64,000 nt of DNA from Ancylostoma caninum (lineage: Eukaryota > Nematoda > Chromadorea > Rhabditida > Ancylostomatidae). A program made the position numbers and the translations under genes. The stretch lies in the NCBI GenBank assembly GCA_037903475.1, contig JBAJFG010000362.1:248001-312000 (forward strand), in the 5' to 3' direction. The notes below the pieces were generated by a model, which saw only the letters and a program-made list of their open reading frames with translations, did no database searches and was not told the DNA's origin. Of the stretch, positions 31,250 to 43,899 are shown in pieces (within the stretch, counting starts at the first letter, position 1; every line of letters starts with the position of its first letter).

Positions 31250-33995
31250 GCATTCTGCTCTATACAACGCAACAGACCGGACTACTGTGAGCTAAATCTT
31301 TGATTTCAGTATCAATGGGACCTTCCTATCGCACATCACACCCGCTACATGCCCCCACTTGTTCCACGCAGCTTTCGCTCTACATTCAGCTTTCATCAAC
31401 GTGTTACCGTCAGCTGCGATACAGGATCAGAGGTATCTAAACGCGGAGGCCTTCGGAATTTCCTCATTATCGATGGCTATCGTACCTGGTGTTTGTTCCC
31501 AGCATTCAAGGTACTGTGTGTTCTTTAGGTTAAGTTTAATCCCGTATCGCTCAAGCCGATCTTTCCAAGCCTGCACCTCTTTGTGGAGTTCCTCCCTAGT
31601 GCGTGCAGCGACTACGTCGTCTGCATGAAGAAGCGTCCATGGTACTCCAAACTGGAGATCACTCGGCACAGTGTCCATGTAAAGAATGAAAAGAAGCGGT
31701 GAGAGAGCAGAGCCTTGATAGACTCCCACGCGGACACAAAACGGTGCTGATACTCCTGTAGTGCTTCTGACTGAGCTCGAGACTTCCCTGTAGAGAAGCT
31801 GCACTCAACTGTAGTCCTCTTCGTGGACCCCATGAGCGCGTAGTGCCATCCAAATCAGTTCACGGAGTATCCTATCGAAGGCCTCCTCGAGGGCAACAAA
31901 GGCTAGATGGACGGTTTTATTCTTCTCACGATGCTTCTCAGTCAGCAGTCGTACGGCATGGATCGCACCGGTTGTGCTACAGTCCTTGACGAACCCACAC
32001 TGATTCCGCGTTACTTCACGATCTCTCGAAGCCTACTGTCCAGAACTCGTTCAAAGATCTTCATCTTGTGGCACAACAGCCTAGTCGATAGGTACGTTGT
32101 ACAGGCTGCTACGTCTCCTTTTCTTTTCCAAATAGGTACTGTTGGTGTGGGAACTCTTCGTGCACGTAGTATCGTAGTGTTCGTGCTAACGATTAAGAAT
32201 GTCCAGAATTTGATGGAACAAACGGCCGCTTCTATTTCGGACTTGCATGACATGCCTTAAGTGTTCAGTTGCAAGTTGCCTTGCTTTTGCAATAGGGTAG
32301 TCTTCTCTCCTTCAACAGTGTCAAAGTCGTCATACATATCTTTATAAAAAGCCACCTTTGCAGCAGATACGGCTCTCTTCACCGCAGACTTCGCTTCTCT
32401 GAATTCCCGCATATTCTCGTCTGACCTCGTCTCCAGCAATTTTTTGTACGCGTCTTTCTTCCTCTTAATAATGCTTTGTACCACCCCTGACCACAATGAA
32501 GTCTGCTTGTCGATGAACGGTCTACCTGGTTTAGTGATACCGAGAAGGCTTCCTGCTCCTTCGTGATTGCTCGCTCCAACCGCGATCATTTCGTGTAGCT
32601 TCTCCGAAAGAGGCAGCACTTACTACAACCTTGACCACACGTTGCAACTCTCCTCCACGCTCAGTCATTTTCCACCATTTGATTCGTTGCAGCAAGTCGC
32701 ATAGGGCGCCGATGTTGGATTCCCATGCCCATGACAAGATAACGATGTTGAGGCGCGATACCATCTGAGGGTATCACTTTGGCGTTGATGATGTTCTTCA
32801 GATCCTTGCGCCGCACTATCGTGTAGTCAATTTGTGTCGCAACCCCTCCACTGCGGTATGTAATAAAGTGTTCGTCTTTCTTCTCGAAGAACGTGTTCGC
32901 TACAGCCAAATCCGCAGCTTCAGTACAATTGAGGAGCATTTCCCTTTCTTCGTTTCGTGTTCCATAGCCTCTACATCCATGCGACCTCTCGTAGCCATCT
33001 CTACAGAACCCGACATGTCCATTAAAGTCACCACCGATTATTATGCTTTCATTTTCATTAAAATCCTGCGTGACCCCTTCGAGATTGCGGTAGAAGCTTT
33101 GCTTCACATCGTCGGTGCATCCGCACTGTGGAGCGTACGCAAACTCAACACGTAGTTCGTCGCCTCTTTAGGTTATCTTGTATAACATGAGGAGATCGGA
33201 GATGCTGTGAACGCCCATAACGAAGTCTCGGTAGGTGTCGTTGACAATGATTTCAACTCCATTGCGTGCAAGCAATGTCGACTCTGCGCTTCTTCAAAGT
33301 CCCAGCGAATTTATGGCTTCTCGCTGTTAACGTCCCGACATTTATCGATGCTAGACGGATCGTGTGCTTGTTTCGCTTGCTTGAGTGGCCTTTGAGAGCC
33401 GATAGTCCTTGCCTACACTTCGCAACATCCGGACTACTTTGGTGATGCGCATCAGCTCTGGGGTATGCCCTACCTTTTTAAGTAATTCCTTTAGGAGCAC
33501 AATCCATTATTTTCTTCTGATGCGACGTAGTGTTCCTCGGCCGACTTGTCGCGCAGTCTGACGCCGAAATCGCACAAGGGAAGTATTTCCCACCCATGGA
33601 GTGGACAAGGGACTTATTTGTTAGAGGCGGCCCCTAATCGCATCTCATGCTTCTCCCAGTCCTCAGAATGCGGGCTTTTGGTAGGACCCAATGTGCAGGG
33701 TACAGCCTACAAACTAGCACTTGCACACACCCACACGCGTGAATGCATGCTCATACCCAAATGCCGGCCGCACGAGTCGACTCCAAAGCTGCAGAACTAA
33801 GGAGTCCAGTCCATCCCCTAGATCGACCAGCGTCGCAAGGCAAGCGCATGGCTGCTTTTGGTCCGCGATCAACCCCATATCCACCGCCCGGGCTCGCGCC
33901 ACGTAGCCTCGCAGCAACTCGGCTGTGATCCCTCCAATGAGAGAGATCCGTGGAGCGCAAAGGCTTATGTTAACACCTAATAAATAGATACACAC
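31250..33995 (-). pseudogene. RTE-type LINE pseudogene (endonuclease and reverse transcriptase)
   Basis: Reading down the minus strand: a leader with a conserved-looking open stretch (about 33995-33714), then GHTPELMRITKVVRMLRSVG, then INVGTLTARSHKFAGTLKKR (endonuclease start). An internal deletion removes the Q-E-T-R-W block. IIIGGDFNGHVG (endonuclease catalytic D-x-N) follows at about 33035, then a linker with KPGRPFIDKQTSLWSG, then the RT with VGVYQGSALSPLLFI and LLHADDVVAA (YADD changed to HADD). The match ends at ALYRAECWPNT at 31250, where the MITE begins, so the 3' end is lost. At least five frameshifts or stops are visible, for example TGA for Gly right after SAFRYL. The hAT-like element at 33996 cuts or borders the 5' leader. 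Confidence 0.85.
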
Positions 33996-35034
33996 CAGGG
34001 ATGAGCAGATTACCCGTTTTGCCGTTGTCCCTAGGTTTCGGGCTATCCGTTATCCGCACCGTTATCCGGACTCTTGGCGCCGAATAACGATGCGCCGGAA
34101 GTAGTGGCTTCATTTTGCACATCCTCAACAGAAGAGAGCTTCCATTCCAAGAAGTATTATTCGATCCTGCGCGTTTGACTTCATCAGTTGTTCACGTAGA
34201 ATCTTGTAGCAAGGCAGTAGAAGGTCATACATATTAGAGCCTGCCAGGAAAAAATACCTTTGCTGACGTTCTCTGGGTCCTCCGACAAGGTGAGGCAATA
34301 GCTTCAAAACCATCACTTACTTGTACAATTGTCAACAACGTTGGCTAGTGTCCGGCCACTAACAACGTTGAAATTGCTGACCACCGATGAGCGGTGTTTC
34401 TTCCTCGCAAGGCTTACTTCGAGTGTTCATTGATCCCTACTGTTTCTATCAATTTTTCTCTTGATCAAGTGGCGCTTAAAAGTCAATACTATCATAACAG
34501 TCAGTCAGTACTAGGAGGCTTATCAGAACTCCAGAAAAGATGTATGAAGCGAAGCTTCGGTTCCCTTCAGCTTCCTCTCCCTCAGCCCAGCCCAAAACAA
34601 AGCTGTAGAAGAAGCAGCATTCGGGGACTTCACGTTTGTACTGAAAAAGACGTTGGCGCGATATCCCAGATATTTTCGGAATGGGGGTAATCAATGCCTC
34701 TTTCCATAACACAGGCACCTCACCTAGAATCATGGAAATTCCAAACAAATGGTGTGCCAATCAAATTAGAAAAATATCCAAACATTACTGGAAACAGCTG
34801 TTTTTATGGCACACTCTAGGTACTATAAATACATCTCTTAATAACGATTAGAATGGCGAATTTTGATCCATAACATGTCGTATCTCACTTTTATCACCTT
34901 CAATGTTCGGGAAGGTAGTGCCTTGTAGCATCTGAATCGCTTATCCGTTATCCGATATCCGTTATCCGGTCACTTTTGGCCTATCCGTGCACCGTTATCC
35001 GGGTCGTGGGAAATCTCGTATCCGCTCATCCTTG
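33996..35034. mobile_element. hAT-like non-autonomous element with 8-bp target duplication
   Basis: CAGGGATGAGCAGATTAC on the left and CAAGGATGAGCGGATACG inward from the right are terminal inverted repeats. They are bordered by ATACACAC (33988-33995) and ATGCACAC (35035-35042), an 8-bp duplication with one difference. CAGGG ends and 8-bp duplications are hAT hallmarks. Sub-terminal ATCCGTTATCCG-type repeats occur at both ends, as expected for transposase binding. No hAT transposase was recognised; instead a LINE RT fragment lies inside. Confidence 0.7.
34640..34760 (-). pseudogene. LINE reverse-transcriptase fragment inside the hAT-like element
   Basis: The minus strand reads MAHHLFGISMILGEVPVLWK followed by EALITPIPK. 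The intact CR1-like copy has LEHIFNLSYIKAEVPSRWK followed by HAFITPISK at the same place in the RT. Only this short block survives. Confidence 0.6.
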
Positions 35035-36262
35035 ATGCACACGTGGTGTCTCAATAACACCAACCACTCCGACCGAACAGATTTCTGCGATGAATATCTG
35101 GGAATCGATATGGAGGAACAGTGTGGTCTAGGTAGACTTCGCACTTGTCGAATCTTTCATATATTTAAAGTAATTCTGCTAAAGAATTGTAGGGGTCCAG
35201 TCGTTTGACACCATGATAACGTCGGGCCCACCCTTGCCAGAATTGTGAGACTGGATCTCGAACAGTTTCATTCGAAGTGTTTTTCTGTGTTTATTTTACA
35301 AAGGACTTACGCGTTAGCACACCGTCTGGTGCTTTCTGCTCCCTATTGAACACAAGGAGGAAATGATGTTTTTCCTCTACTTGCCGTTCTTCATTCTAAG
35401 CCTACAAATAAAGTCAATCGACATTCCTGAGAAACAGCTTGATGAATTGTAGAGAAAGAAAAGCGCTGTCAGATGATGTGGGGCACGTTAAGGAAAACTG
35501 GAATTGGATAGAAAAGTCGCGACCGGAAGAAAGAACGCAAGGACTCATGTTAACACCTTACAAGTAGTCAAATAAACAGTGGAATGATTTCCATACTCTC
35601 TGTGCGCCCGAAATAGACCGAAACCTCTAAAATTACACACTGTTGAAACGGGTATGAGCAGAAACTTTTTCTTGGCATTATACAGTTTCTGCTTAGTCTC
35701 ATTTTAATATTTGTGTTGTTTTCAGCAGAGAGAAATCAGTAAAAGTGGGTGAGTATTCAAGTACACCAAAATGATTAAATCACCATTTTCCAATGCATAT
35801 GTTTTGAGCATCCAGAAACTGGATTTTCTATGTACAAGTCTTGATGACATAGGTAACTGCCATATCCACGCTCATCGTAGCCGAAAACACATGCGACACA
35901 CTTTGGCGATCAGAATTTCGCCGAGCGAGTGCTCAGTTTGGTCAAACTGCCCCTTTATACGACTCTGCAGGCTCGTCAAATAACAATTAGGCGTCATAGT
36001 CGGCATTCACGGATGCTGTGCAGCCGGCGTAGTTTGGCCGCCGAAAATTATACTTACTACCGTGAGAAGTATTTTAACACTTGACAGGAAGGAAAGGTAG
36101 AAGATCTTGGGATCACTTGATTTTTTGTAACTTTCTGCTAGTACTAAAGAATGTCGTGTTACTAACAGTACCTATCGTTAGAAATTTCTCGAGAAGCCAA
36201 TTTTCGCTCATTTTGAGCAACAGAGCCAAGCATGATTGCTGCCAATCCCGAACGAATCTTGG
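35035..36262. other. anonymous stretch
   Basis: Short open frames only. No splice-bounded exon, terminal repeat or motif was recognised. Exon 8 of the aspartic protease, if it exists, might lie in this direction, but I could not find it. Confidence 0.4.
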
Positions 36263-36683
36263 AAGGCAGTGTATCACCTCAGGAATCGCATTCGAGATTC
36301 CTACGTCAGTGGAACATATGGGAGCCGCTGAGGACAAAGATGTACTTCAAGTTTCATGGGAACGTCGAAACCCCGCAAGTTCCGGGTCCATTTGGGCTAG
36401 TGGATGAGAGAATTGATTCTTCAGCACAAGCTTGTGAGGGTGCGGCATGGTTTTCCAACACGGAAATACTTGTTCAGTGTATAACACTTACTGCTGAGGA
36501 GTTCATTTTGTGATCTCAACTTCTCAGTTGCGTGGAGAATTCGTCCGCCTGAATATCAAATATTATCTTAAAAATAGGATTTTCGAGCGCTTTCTCAGAT
36601 TTCATGTACATTTTTGGAATCAGTGTGTCGAGCTGCATCGGATTCTGTGGATATCTCGATACCCAATATGAGCTGAGACATGG
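36263..36683. mobile_element. AAGGCAGTG-family MITE, copy B (inverted, decayed)
   Basis: It begins AAGGCAGTGTATCACCTCA. Read from the right end on the minus strand it gives TGTCTCAGCTCATATTGGGT and ATCGAGATATCCACAGA, matching the left side of copy A. The interior GACAAAGATGTACTT and GAAACCCCGCAAGTT blocks match copy A on its minus strand. The outermost bases of the right end are mutated, so no target duplication is readable. Confidence 0.7.
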
Positions 36684-36745
36684 TACGTGTAATGATAACT
36701 ATTTTTCAACGTATGTCCTAAACAGCGTGATAAATGTAATGCATG

Positions 36746-36905
36746 TACAGAGAACTCCAAACGGACGTAGACAAGGATCGGGACCACGGCGCGGCTCTCT
36801 TGGGGAGAGACATGGGCGCTCAACGTGGAGGGCGCCTGCGCCTCTGCTCAAGAGAGCCACGCCGCAGTCCTGACTCCTGTCTGCGTTCGCTTGGAGTTTC
36901 CTGTA
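36746..36905. repeat. 160-bp GC-rich hairpin repeat
   Basis: The outer ~52 bp of each side are inverted copies at roughly 80% identity. The left runs TACAGAGAACTCCAAACGGA to CGGCTCTCTT and the right, inverted, TACAGGAAACTCCAAGCGAA to TGGCTCTCTT. The GC-rich loop holds GGGCGCTCAACGTGGAGGGC. It looks like a small fold-back element. Confidence 0.75.
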
Positions 36906-38806
36906 TGTATGTATGGTAGCAAAGATGAGGAAGCTGGTTGCAATATCATGTTGCATTCAAGATTTGAAAAATAATTGTGGAATGTAAGGTGTTCAAATTT
37001 GGCAGCATGTAAGAATGGCTGGTGGTTATCCCTCAGTCCGTCGGCAACAACCATGACAACGACAACTGGTCCTCTCAAAATTTCAAGAGGTTCAACTTCC
37101 CCAGTACCTGCATATTTCCTGGTCATTTGGAAAAAAAACAGTATGTAGGGTGTGAGGAAAAACTGGACTAACGGATACAGCGTAATGCAGAGAAGTGTAA
37201 AGGACTGGTAGTTAATGCCTGCAAATCGTTTCTAGGCTCTCATCGACAATAAACCTAACTTTCTACGGAAGTACCACGGCTTATCGCTATAGCAACTCCA
37301 AAATTTGAGATCAGAACGAGTCTCTCAGAGAAAAATCGTATCTGAACGACTTCGTGGTTTCGGAGGAGGCGCCCATGATAATCTCCAGCTTTGAACATAT
37401 TTAAGAGCTTTCGAACCTCAGGCATAGTCCCAGCAAAGTCTGTCATGGAAATGATGGTGGAGACCCTGCATTTCATGAGATATCACAAGTATGACTCCAA
37501 TTCAACATTTGGAACCCAGTCTGCTGATAAAAGTCGACCTGCATTGCGGAAATGGCGTTGGTGCTACACTGTTTACGAATCAGCTGTTTTCGCCTGCAAT
37601 CGCTCAGTTTTTTAATGAAGCAGTTTGTTCCGTGCAATTTTCCTACCCGTTTTTACATCAGTGTTGATTGAAGTTGTTTGTTTCCTTTCTAATCTTACTT
37701 GTAACTAGCTTATTTCCCTTTGCTCAGCATATAACACCCAATCTTCTATTTAGTGTGGTTGTACTACTACCATTTTACCATGTCGTTTTTTCATGATTAA
37801 TACATTTTCACAGCATTTATTGCATATATTCCATTTCTATTCAATTTTCGAACTTTTCACACTCGGAAAGCCTGCAATGTCTCGCAAATATCCAAGTGCG
37901 TTGAGGAAATACGTGCAGATCAAATTAGTGTTACCGACTTTTTGCCCCCATCCTGACAATTCGACCATTTTGTTCAACCGCAGCGAAATCGGAGCATCCG
38001 AAAATTGCTTTCCCGTAACTTTCAATAGAAATGAGCCTCATACTCGTGCTATTCACAGTCGGGAGCCAAAGATTATGTTGAAACAATGGAGTTGGAAGTT
38101 TTCATAGGTGCTGTCTTTAGGGGGCCCCTAGATGGATCATCTGTAGCTATCACTTCTTCAGACCGAGGCAATGAATTATCAGGCACGAATTGGGATTGTT
38201 TTTGCTGCTAATTCACATCCCAGAACCGGAGAACATCAACGGCTTCTTTCCCTCAAATGTGACACCTATTCAGACTATCTCAATCGATCAACGATAAAAT
38301 TGGTCTTGTAATTCACGTCGTGAACACATGCACCTAAGCTAGAAAACGTGGGAGCTTAGACTCCTATAATCTCCTGAAAAAAATACCATAATTACAATCA
38401 CAGAGTAAAGAGCGACGTAACCAAGAAGACCATTCAAGGCTGCAGAAACGATGCAGTTTGAAAATCTACTTAGTGGATAGGAATGACCTTAACAACATCC
38501 TCTATGTCAGGGTTTGTGAACTTACCCAACCGTTGCTTCTTGGCGCATTAAAACTGACTTACCAGTAATTTGTGCGGACTTCGTATATTACTGAAGAAGG
38601 GCTCAGAAGTCTCAGAAGCATTTTTAATTGAAAGCAGCCCCAAACAAAGTCACGGGAAGCTGATTATACTTTTTACCATACTTGCACTGATTTGCTCTGC
38701 TTTACTGTTTATATGAAGAATTTTGTACGTTTCAGTTCAGTTAGAATTAGTAGTGCGACATCTAATAATATCCGAAAGTGCGAATCACTTGCTTCATACC
38801 TAGTAC
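36906..38806. other. anonymous stretch downstream of the last recognised protease exon
   Basis: It contains the second copy (about 37026-37142) of the repeat also found at 29341-29458. I looked on the minus strand for the second catalytic DTG/DTA and the C-terminal W-I-L-G-D block of a pepsin-family protease and did not find them. Confidence 0.4.
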
Positions 38807-39492
38807 TGGTAGTAGTATGGTGATGACAGCGACTCGTAGCCGATAACATCTCCACAGTTTTCACTGTCAAAGCCTCCATAAGTGATCATTCCTCCTGCCT
38901 TTCCACTTTGAATGTTCTGTTGGGCGAACCACACAGTAAAGATAGGTTTATCGAGACAGCCTGTGTAAGAACGATTGCTTAGTCTTGTTTGCCTTAAATA
39001 CCATACAATTTTTTCCTGTAATTCTTAATATCCATGTGCCAGTGAGTTCTGTATTTAAAGTGCCAGTGAGATAAGTGCCAGTGAGCTCTGGATTGAAGAG
39101 CTCTTTGATGAATTTTTCCTTCTCCCCTTCTTCTTTGATCTTTTTTCCTTGTCTTTACTGGTGAAACCTAGAGAAACCGTGCACTTCCAGTCTAGTTCCG
39201 GTAACAGTGCATACGAACGGCATGGAAGGAACCCTGCTCTTTCTTTTCTAATTTTGATACAATTTCTTTTTCAAAAATTTGGGAATTAGAGCTACGTGTG
39301 TAGATGTGAATTATACAATACATATGTAGGCATTGCATAGTTTCTCAGCAGTCGCTCACCTTGGTCAATGAGGGTCATAATGAAGGGCTTGCTTCTACGT
39401 AGCCCCCTCAATTGCAGAGAAAGCAAGACCAATCATTCCATCGAATTCGGCCTGAAGATAAATGTTAAGTTGTAACATGAGTTTCCACTGTT

Positions 39493-42188
39493 TTAAAATT
39501 TTCGATGAAAAAAAAATTTGTAGAAAATCAGATAACAAGAGGTACCCATCGAGGTATGGACCACAACAGTCGCTGGGCTTTTGCTGTTTTTACAGCAGGA
39601 GCTCGACTCTCCTTCTCCAGAAGCTCGTGGATAACGAGGCAAAGAACTGAGTCGGGCAGTGCTAGAGGTTACTGCATTTGGCAAATCGATTCTTGCTCCG
39701 TAGAAATTCTTGTGATCTAATAACCAGCGCATGTTAGAACTAGATTTACGTCACATAATGCGAAATTAGAAATTCCTCTACGGTCTCTTCGCCTTTCCGG
39801 AGAGTTCGATCAACAAAATTAAGGCGCCCTCCGCGGTGTAGCAAAACGGTGTGATTTCCACAGAGCGAATGGACTAATCCCAAAATTCCACCGATTAGTA
39901 TCCGTAAACGCTGATGTTTATGGTCACGGTGGAAGAAATTCCAGTTCAATTTGCTTCAATTCCAGAGAGAAAAACGGCATAATCAAAATTTTTGGGCTAC
40001 CAAGATTGGTGCCTGTGCCTGAGACCGCTCGGCAAAAAAAACGGGGAGGGAAAGTACCAGGGAGAATGAGAATGGCCACCAGATTACTCCACCCAAATAT
40101 GGTTAGTCTCATGCAACGTCATGGCAGAATTATTATTCGTGCGAGTGCAATTACTGGAATTGCATTTTTGAAGGGTTCACTCCGAACTTAATGACATTTC
40201 CAGAATAAGACGCAAAAATAGATATTATATACCAGAATGCTCGCGAGATCATGCGTGGTCGAAATCTAATCGCTATCCATTTATTAGAAGCCTTTGGAAA
40301 TGCGTATGCGAAAACAGCGGAAACTTATGTTAGAACCCAATAAAAATGAGTGTGGCGCGATGATGTTCATAATACCGAAACTCCTTGTAATAGCTGTCTA
40401 AAGAGGTACTCCCGTTCTTCTTTTAAAAAAATTAAACCACTGCGATAGGCTTCAACTGGATACTCTCCTGCTGCTCAAACCTCAAAATCGATTCTGAGGT
40501 CATACACTACCTTGCACTTCTTCGCACAGTTGTCAGTTCTGCAAAAGCGCTGACGATAGTGCAGAGTCTGAGCTGCACTATCGTCAGCCCTTTTGCTCGA
40601 ACAGCTTTACAGAAAAAGCTGAATCAGCCCTTTTCTCATTATGAAAAAGCATTGCTAAGTAAAAGCATGCCCTTGACGTCAAATCCTCAGGATTCCTCAG
40701 TCATCAAATGCTCAGAGTTAATCAAGAGGGAATCCTTGACAAGGCTCAAATAGGCTCAAACAGTATTATCCAAAATTCACAGAATGCGTTCACAAAATTG
40801 GACGGAAATACCGTAAGAGCGGTCAGGATTAACTTGTTTCGCAGAACGGTGCTCACATTGCTATCAACATTATTAATTCGGAAGACCTTCGAAGATTACA
40901 GCAGTGCCGGATAATGTGTTGACTCTATTTGCCTACTTTTATCCAGATTTAGCGTCATGTGACTGCAAAATATTTTGCAGCTCCTTCTTTTGCACTTAGA
41001 ACATACTTGGGAAGGTTGGATTGCCTTCAGCAAGACTCCTTTATTACTAGCTGAGCTCACGAGGCCTCAAAGTCAATGAACATTTTTGTACCATTGAAAC
41101 GTCAGCAAGTTCCATGAAGAAGAATTTACTGTTATTTTAACAGCACACAAATAAAACTTTCACTTCAGTAAGAGTGGTTCTAGCCTGAATGACTGTCTTC
41201 GCACAAGTGGCCTAGTCACCGGTGTAGGGATTGCCCACTGGTGTTTGCTGTAGGGGTTGATGCTAACTTTACTGATATTTGCTTTCAACAACATCTGGGT
41301 CCTGCGGAGGAACTCACAGAAAAGCGTCCAGATTCTCGTCAACATTCACGTTTCAGTTTATCTGTTTGCTCCCGATATTCGTTGCCAACAGGGCATGGAT
41401 CAGATGCCCAGGAATGCTTGAAGGGATTTCTTGCAGCATTGCCTTTTGGTAATATTATCGAGGACCTACGTATGTTCTTCTACTAGCTTGAGATTTATGA
41501 GCAAGCTTCTTGCCCTTATCCTGCACCTAAGGTTTTTGCACTTAGTTGATAGCATCAGTGATCAGGGAACAGTACAGTTCTTGTAGTCTTTCGTGCCAAA
41601 AGGTGAAGGATAACTTCCATTTGATCCGCTAGCAGTAGCCATTCTTCTACTCCAATTATCGTAATGGAAAAAGCAAGCCTCTTTAGTTTCACCTATCAAA
41701 GAGGTCAATGATATTAGCGCGCTGTTGCTCCGCGTGTATTAGGTCATCAAGTATGAAATGCCTGATTCTGAATGAGAAGATTTAGGGTTTTGTTTCTAAA
41801 GCAACATACGGTATGAGATATTTAAGTATGCTCCTGTACTATCGGCATAGCCTTGCCTCCTTACCGGTGGCTTGGGGGCGCCAACAGCTTACACGCGTGG
41901 ATAGCTAGAGCCGTTCAAGTGGCGAAGAGCGTTTCCAACATCATGTTGAGAATTGAACATTTTTTCAGGCAAGAAGTGAGCTAATCCCCGGAAGGAGTGT
42001 TGATCAAATAGAGCAAAGTTTGGGCAGCACAGTGAGTGGCAGGTGGGTCCTCACCCCTGCTCTCCGGCTTAAACAGCGTGGGTTTGTTAAAAATGCTCAA
42101 AAATGGCCCTCACTTTTGACGGTCAAACAGGGAAAGATCCATTTATTTACCAAACCACCTTTAATTGTCGTACTGTTTTGAATACCTA
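39493..42188. other. intron 5 of the protease locus, nothing coding recognised
   Basis: Open frames of 81 codons or fewer occur on both strands. Apart from the palindrome at 40541-40596 I see no element ends or motifs in this part of the intron. Confidence 0.4.
40541..40596. repeat. 24-bp inverted repeat, 8-nt loop, one mismatch
   Basis: GCAAAAGCGCTGACGATAGT followed by GCAG, a loop AGTCTGAG, then the inverted copy with G in place of C at one position. It lies in the protease intron. Confidence 0.9.
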
Positions 42189-42272
42189 TTAGGTTGATTC
42201 ATAAGTTCTGTCCCTATATGTTTGTCGCATTGCATCATGTAATCACAAGATCTATTGCTGCCCTAATCTGGA

Positions 42273-43075
42273 CCCAGACAAACTTTCGGAACTCCCGCAG
42301 GTGACCCGACGTAAGTTCCGAATAAGCTCCGCGGAAGTTCCGAAATCGAGCAGGAGTGACGTTAGGAGTGACGTTATTCCGCATTAGGACTCAACCATAA
42401 CCCGAATAATAGGGTAAAATCGACCAACGTGGAATGATGAGCACCTCCACGCGTCCCGATACCAAAAATCGTTTGATCATCAATCCCACCAAAATTTGCT
42501 CCACCACCTAGCATTAGTTACAGCACTATTGCTTTCGTTTGCTGGAAATGAGCCCCAAGGTGGTTTTCCCTCTGACTGTGCTTCGTATCTGCATCAGGTT
42601 TCATCTTCAATGATAACATGGAAAAATTCCTCTTTGATAAAAAAATCTGTCAAATTTTCGTGCTTATGGGTATAATCCCAGGTGTACACTTATGTGACAC
42701 GAGCTTCACCCGAAATTCGACACTACAGATGTCATTATTGGGGCATTCCGAACTGAATTTCGAAGAAGAAATGGCGGAAAAGTTTTCTTATTCTGTCACG
42801 GCTTCCTATATGACTAGCTGAAGTCGAGCAAGAACATACCACTATGAAAATTGGACGAAAACATGCCATTTGATTCTTGGATCATTCTATCTGTCTCGAA
42901 GCTCTGCGGAAGTTCCGAAGCTACTTTTTCTCTGCGCCTCCATTCGGAACTTCCGCGGAACTTGCGCGGAACTTCCGAAAAAATCGTCGAGTGACGTCAT
43001 ATTTCCGCGGAAATTCCGAAAATCGGGCTCCAATAGTAAATCAAGCTCCGCGGAAGTTCTGAAAGTTTGTGTGGG
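42273..43075. repeat. TTCCGCGGAA-rich fold-back repeat
   Basis: CCCAGACAAACTTTCGGAAC on the left pairs with the inverted CCCACACAAACTTTCAGAAC on the right. Both sub-terminal zones carry several copies of CCGCGGAAGTTCCGAA-like palindromes and GTGACGT motifs. It is nested in the mariner-ended element. No target duplication is readable. Confidence 0.6.
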
Positions 43076-43106
43076 GAGCAAGTATTACGCGCTACTGTAG
43101 GAATAG

Positions 43107-43348
43107 TCATCCGTACTGGATTTCATCATGGTAAGCAAAAACCTTGCACCGATTAAAACTCATCACAGCAGTGCATAATGTTCCGGTCTGTTGCGAACGT
43201 TGAAGAACCCGAAGCTCACCAACGTATGTGCGAGAATGCTGAGGACATTCGCATTTTTGAAATTGTGACGCCAAGGTTCGATAAGTCCCCTTGCGGAGAT
43301 GATGTGCCCCAAAATAAACCGTGTTCGAAAGATCCATTCCAGTTGCAT
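43107..43348 (-). pseudogene. possible Ty3/gypsy-type reverse-transcriptase fragment
   Basis: The minus strand reads FRTRFILGHIISARGL in one frame, close to the F-L-G-H-x-I-S-x-x-G motif that follows the RT in Ty3/gypsy polyproteins. In other frames it continues with a VGELRVLQ-like and a VFAYHDE-like block (family: S-E-L-R-x-F-L-G, V-L-x-x-Y-D). Frames shift twice within 240 bp. Only the first motif is convincing. Confidence 0.35.
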
Positions 43349-43873
43349 TTGGAGGCAGTGAGGACGTAGCTAAAAGGCAACCTCTGCAAAATCATATGCT
43401 AATTGATGAATGCTTAAGCGGAAATGGAGCAGTCCATAAATCGAAATTCGTGCGAAATGATTGTTATTTTCGGGATCGGTGTAACAAGAAACCGCCAAAG
43501 GCATGTTTTCACCGATCTCTGCGCAAATATAGCGAAAAAACCAGTAAAATCGATGTACTTGATACATCAGTCGATAATTAGCAGCGGAAAGTAGCCCGGA
43601 ACCTTCGCCGGTGCTCGGGCGAAACGCGTGCAAAGTTTGGATCGAAAGTTCTGGAACTTTCTAGAAAATCGGCTCAACCCTTGCTTACCACCCTAATAAG
43701 TTCAAAAGATCCCTGGATTTCCTCCTGCTTTGAAATAACCAACTGTCTGACTCTGTAAGAGAGAGTATACGTGGTGTCTGAGTGAATAAAATAGCTAAGA
43801 AGTCCTCTAAACACGACAGAAACCACTCATCTTAGAATGTTCCCTTTAGAGCTCAAGACCTGCTGGTCAGAAT

Positions 43874-43899
43874 GAAAAAGTACTCCCGAGTACTTTTTC
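43874..43899. repeat. 12-bp perfect hairpin
   Basis: GAAAAAGTACTC, CC, GAGTACTTTTTC. The flanks GGTCA and TGACC pair as well, extending the stem with small bulges. Just downstream (about 44020-44135) several CGGTTACCTCGAGGT-like motifs occur in direct and inverted orientation. Confidence 0.8.

Noticed and set aside
34011..34075. ATCCGTTATCCG repeats as a microsatellite
   Set aside because: The same motif sits at both ends of the 33996-35034 element, so it is better explained as sub-terminal element repeats.
36081..36513. 108- and 93-codon plus-strand frames
   Set aside because: They run across MITE copy B, and the shared peptide-like blocks are only the repeat read in frame.
38590..39200. 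Similarity of 39050-39200 to 30480-30730 as a dispersed repeat
   Set aside because: Only one short block (GCACTTCC(G/A)GTCTAGTTC) agrees; too little to call a family.
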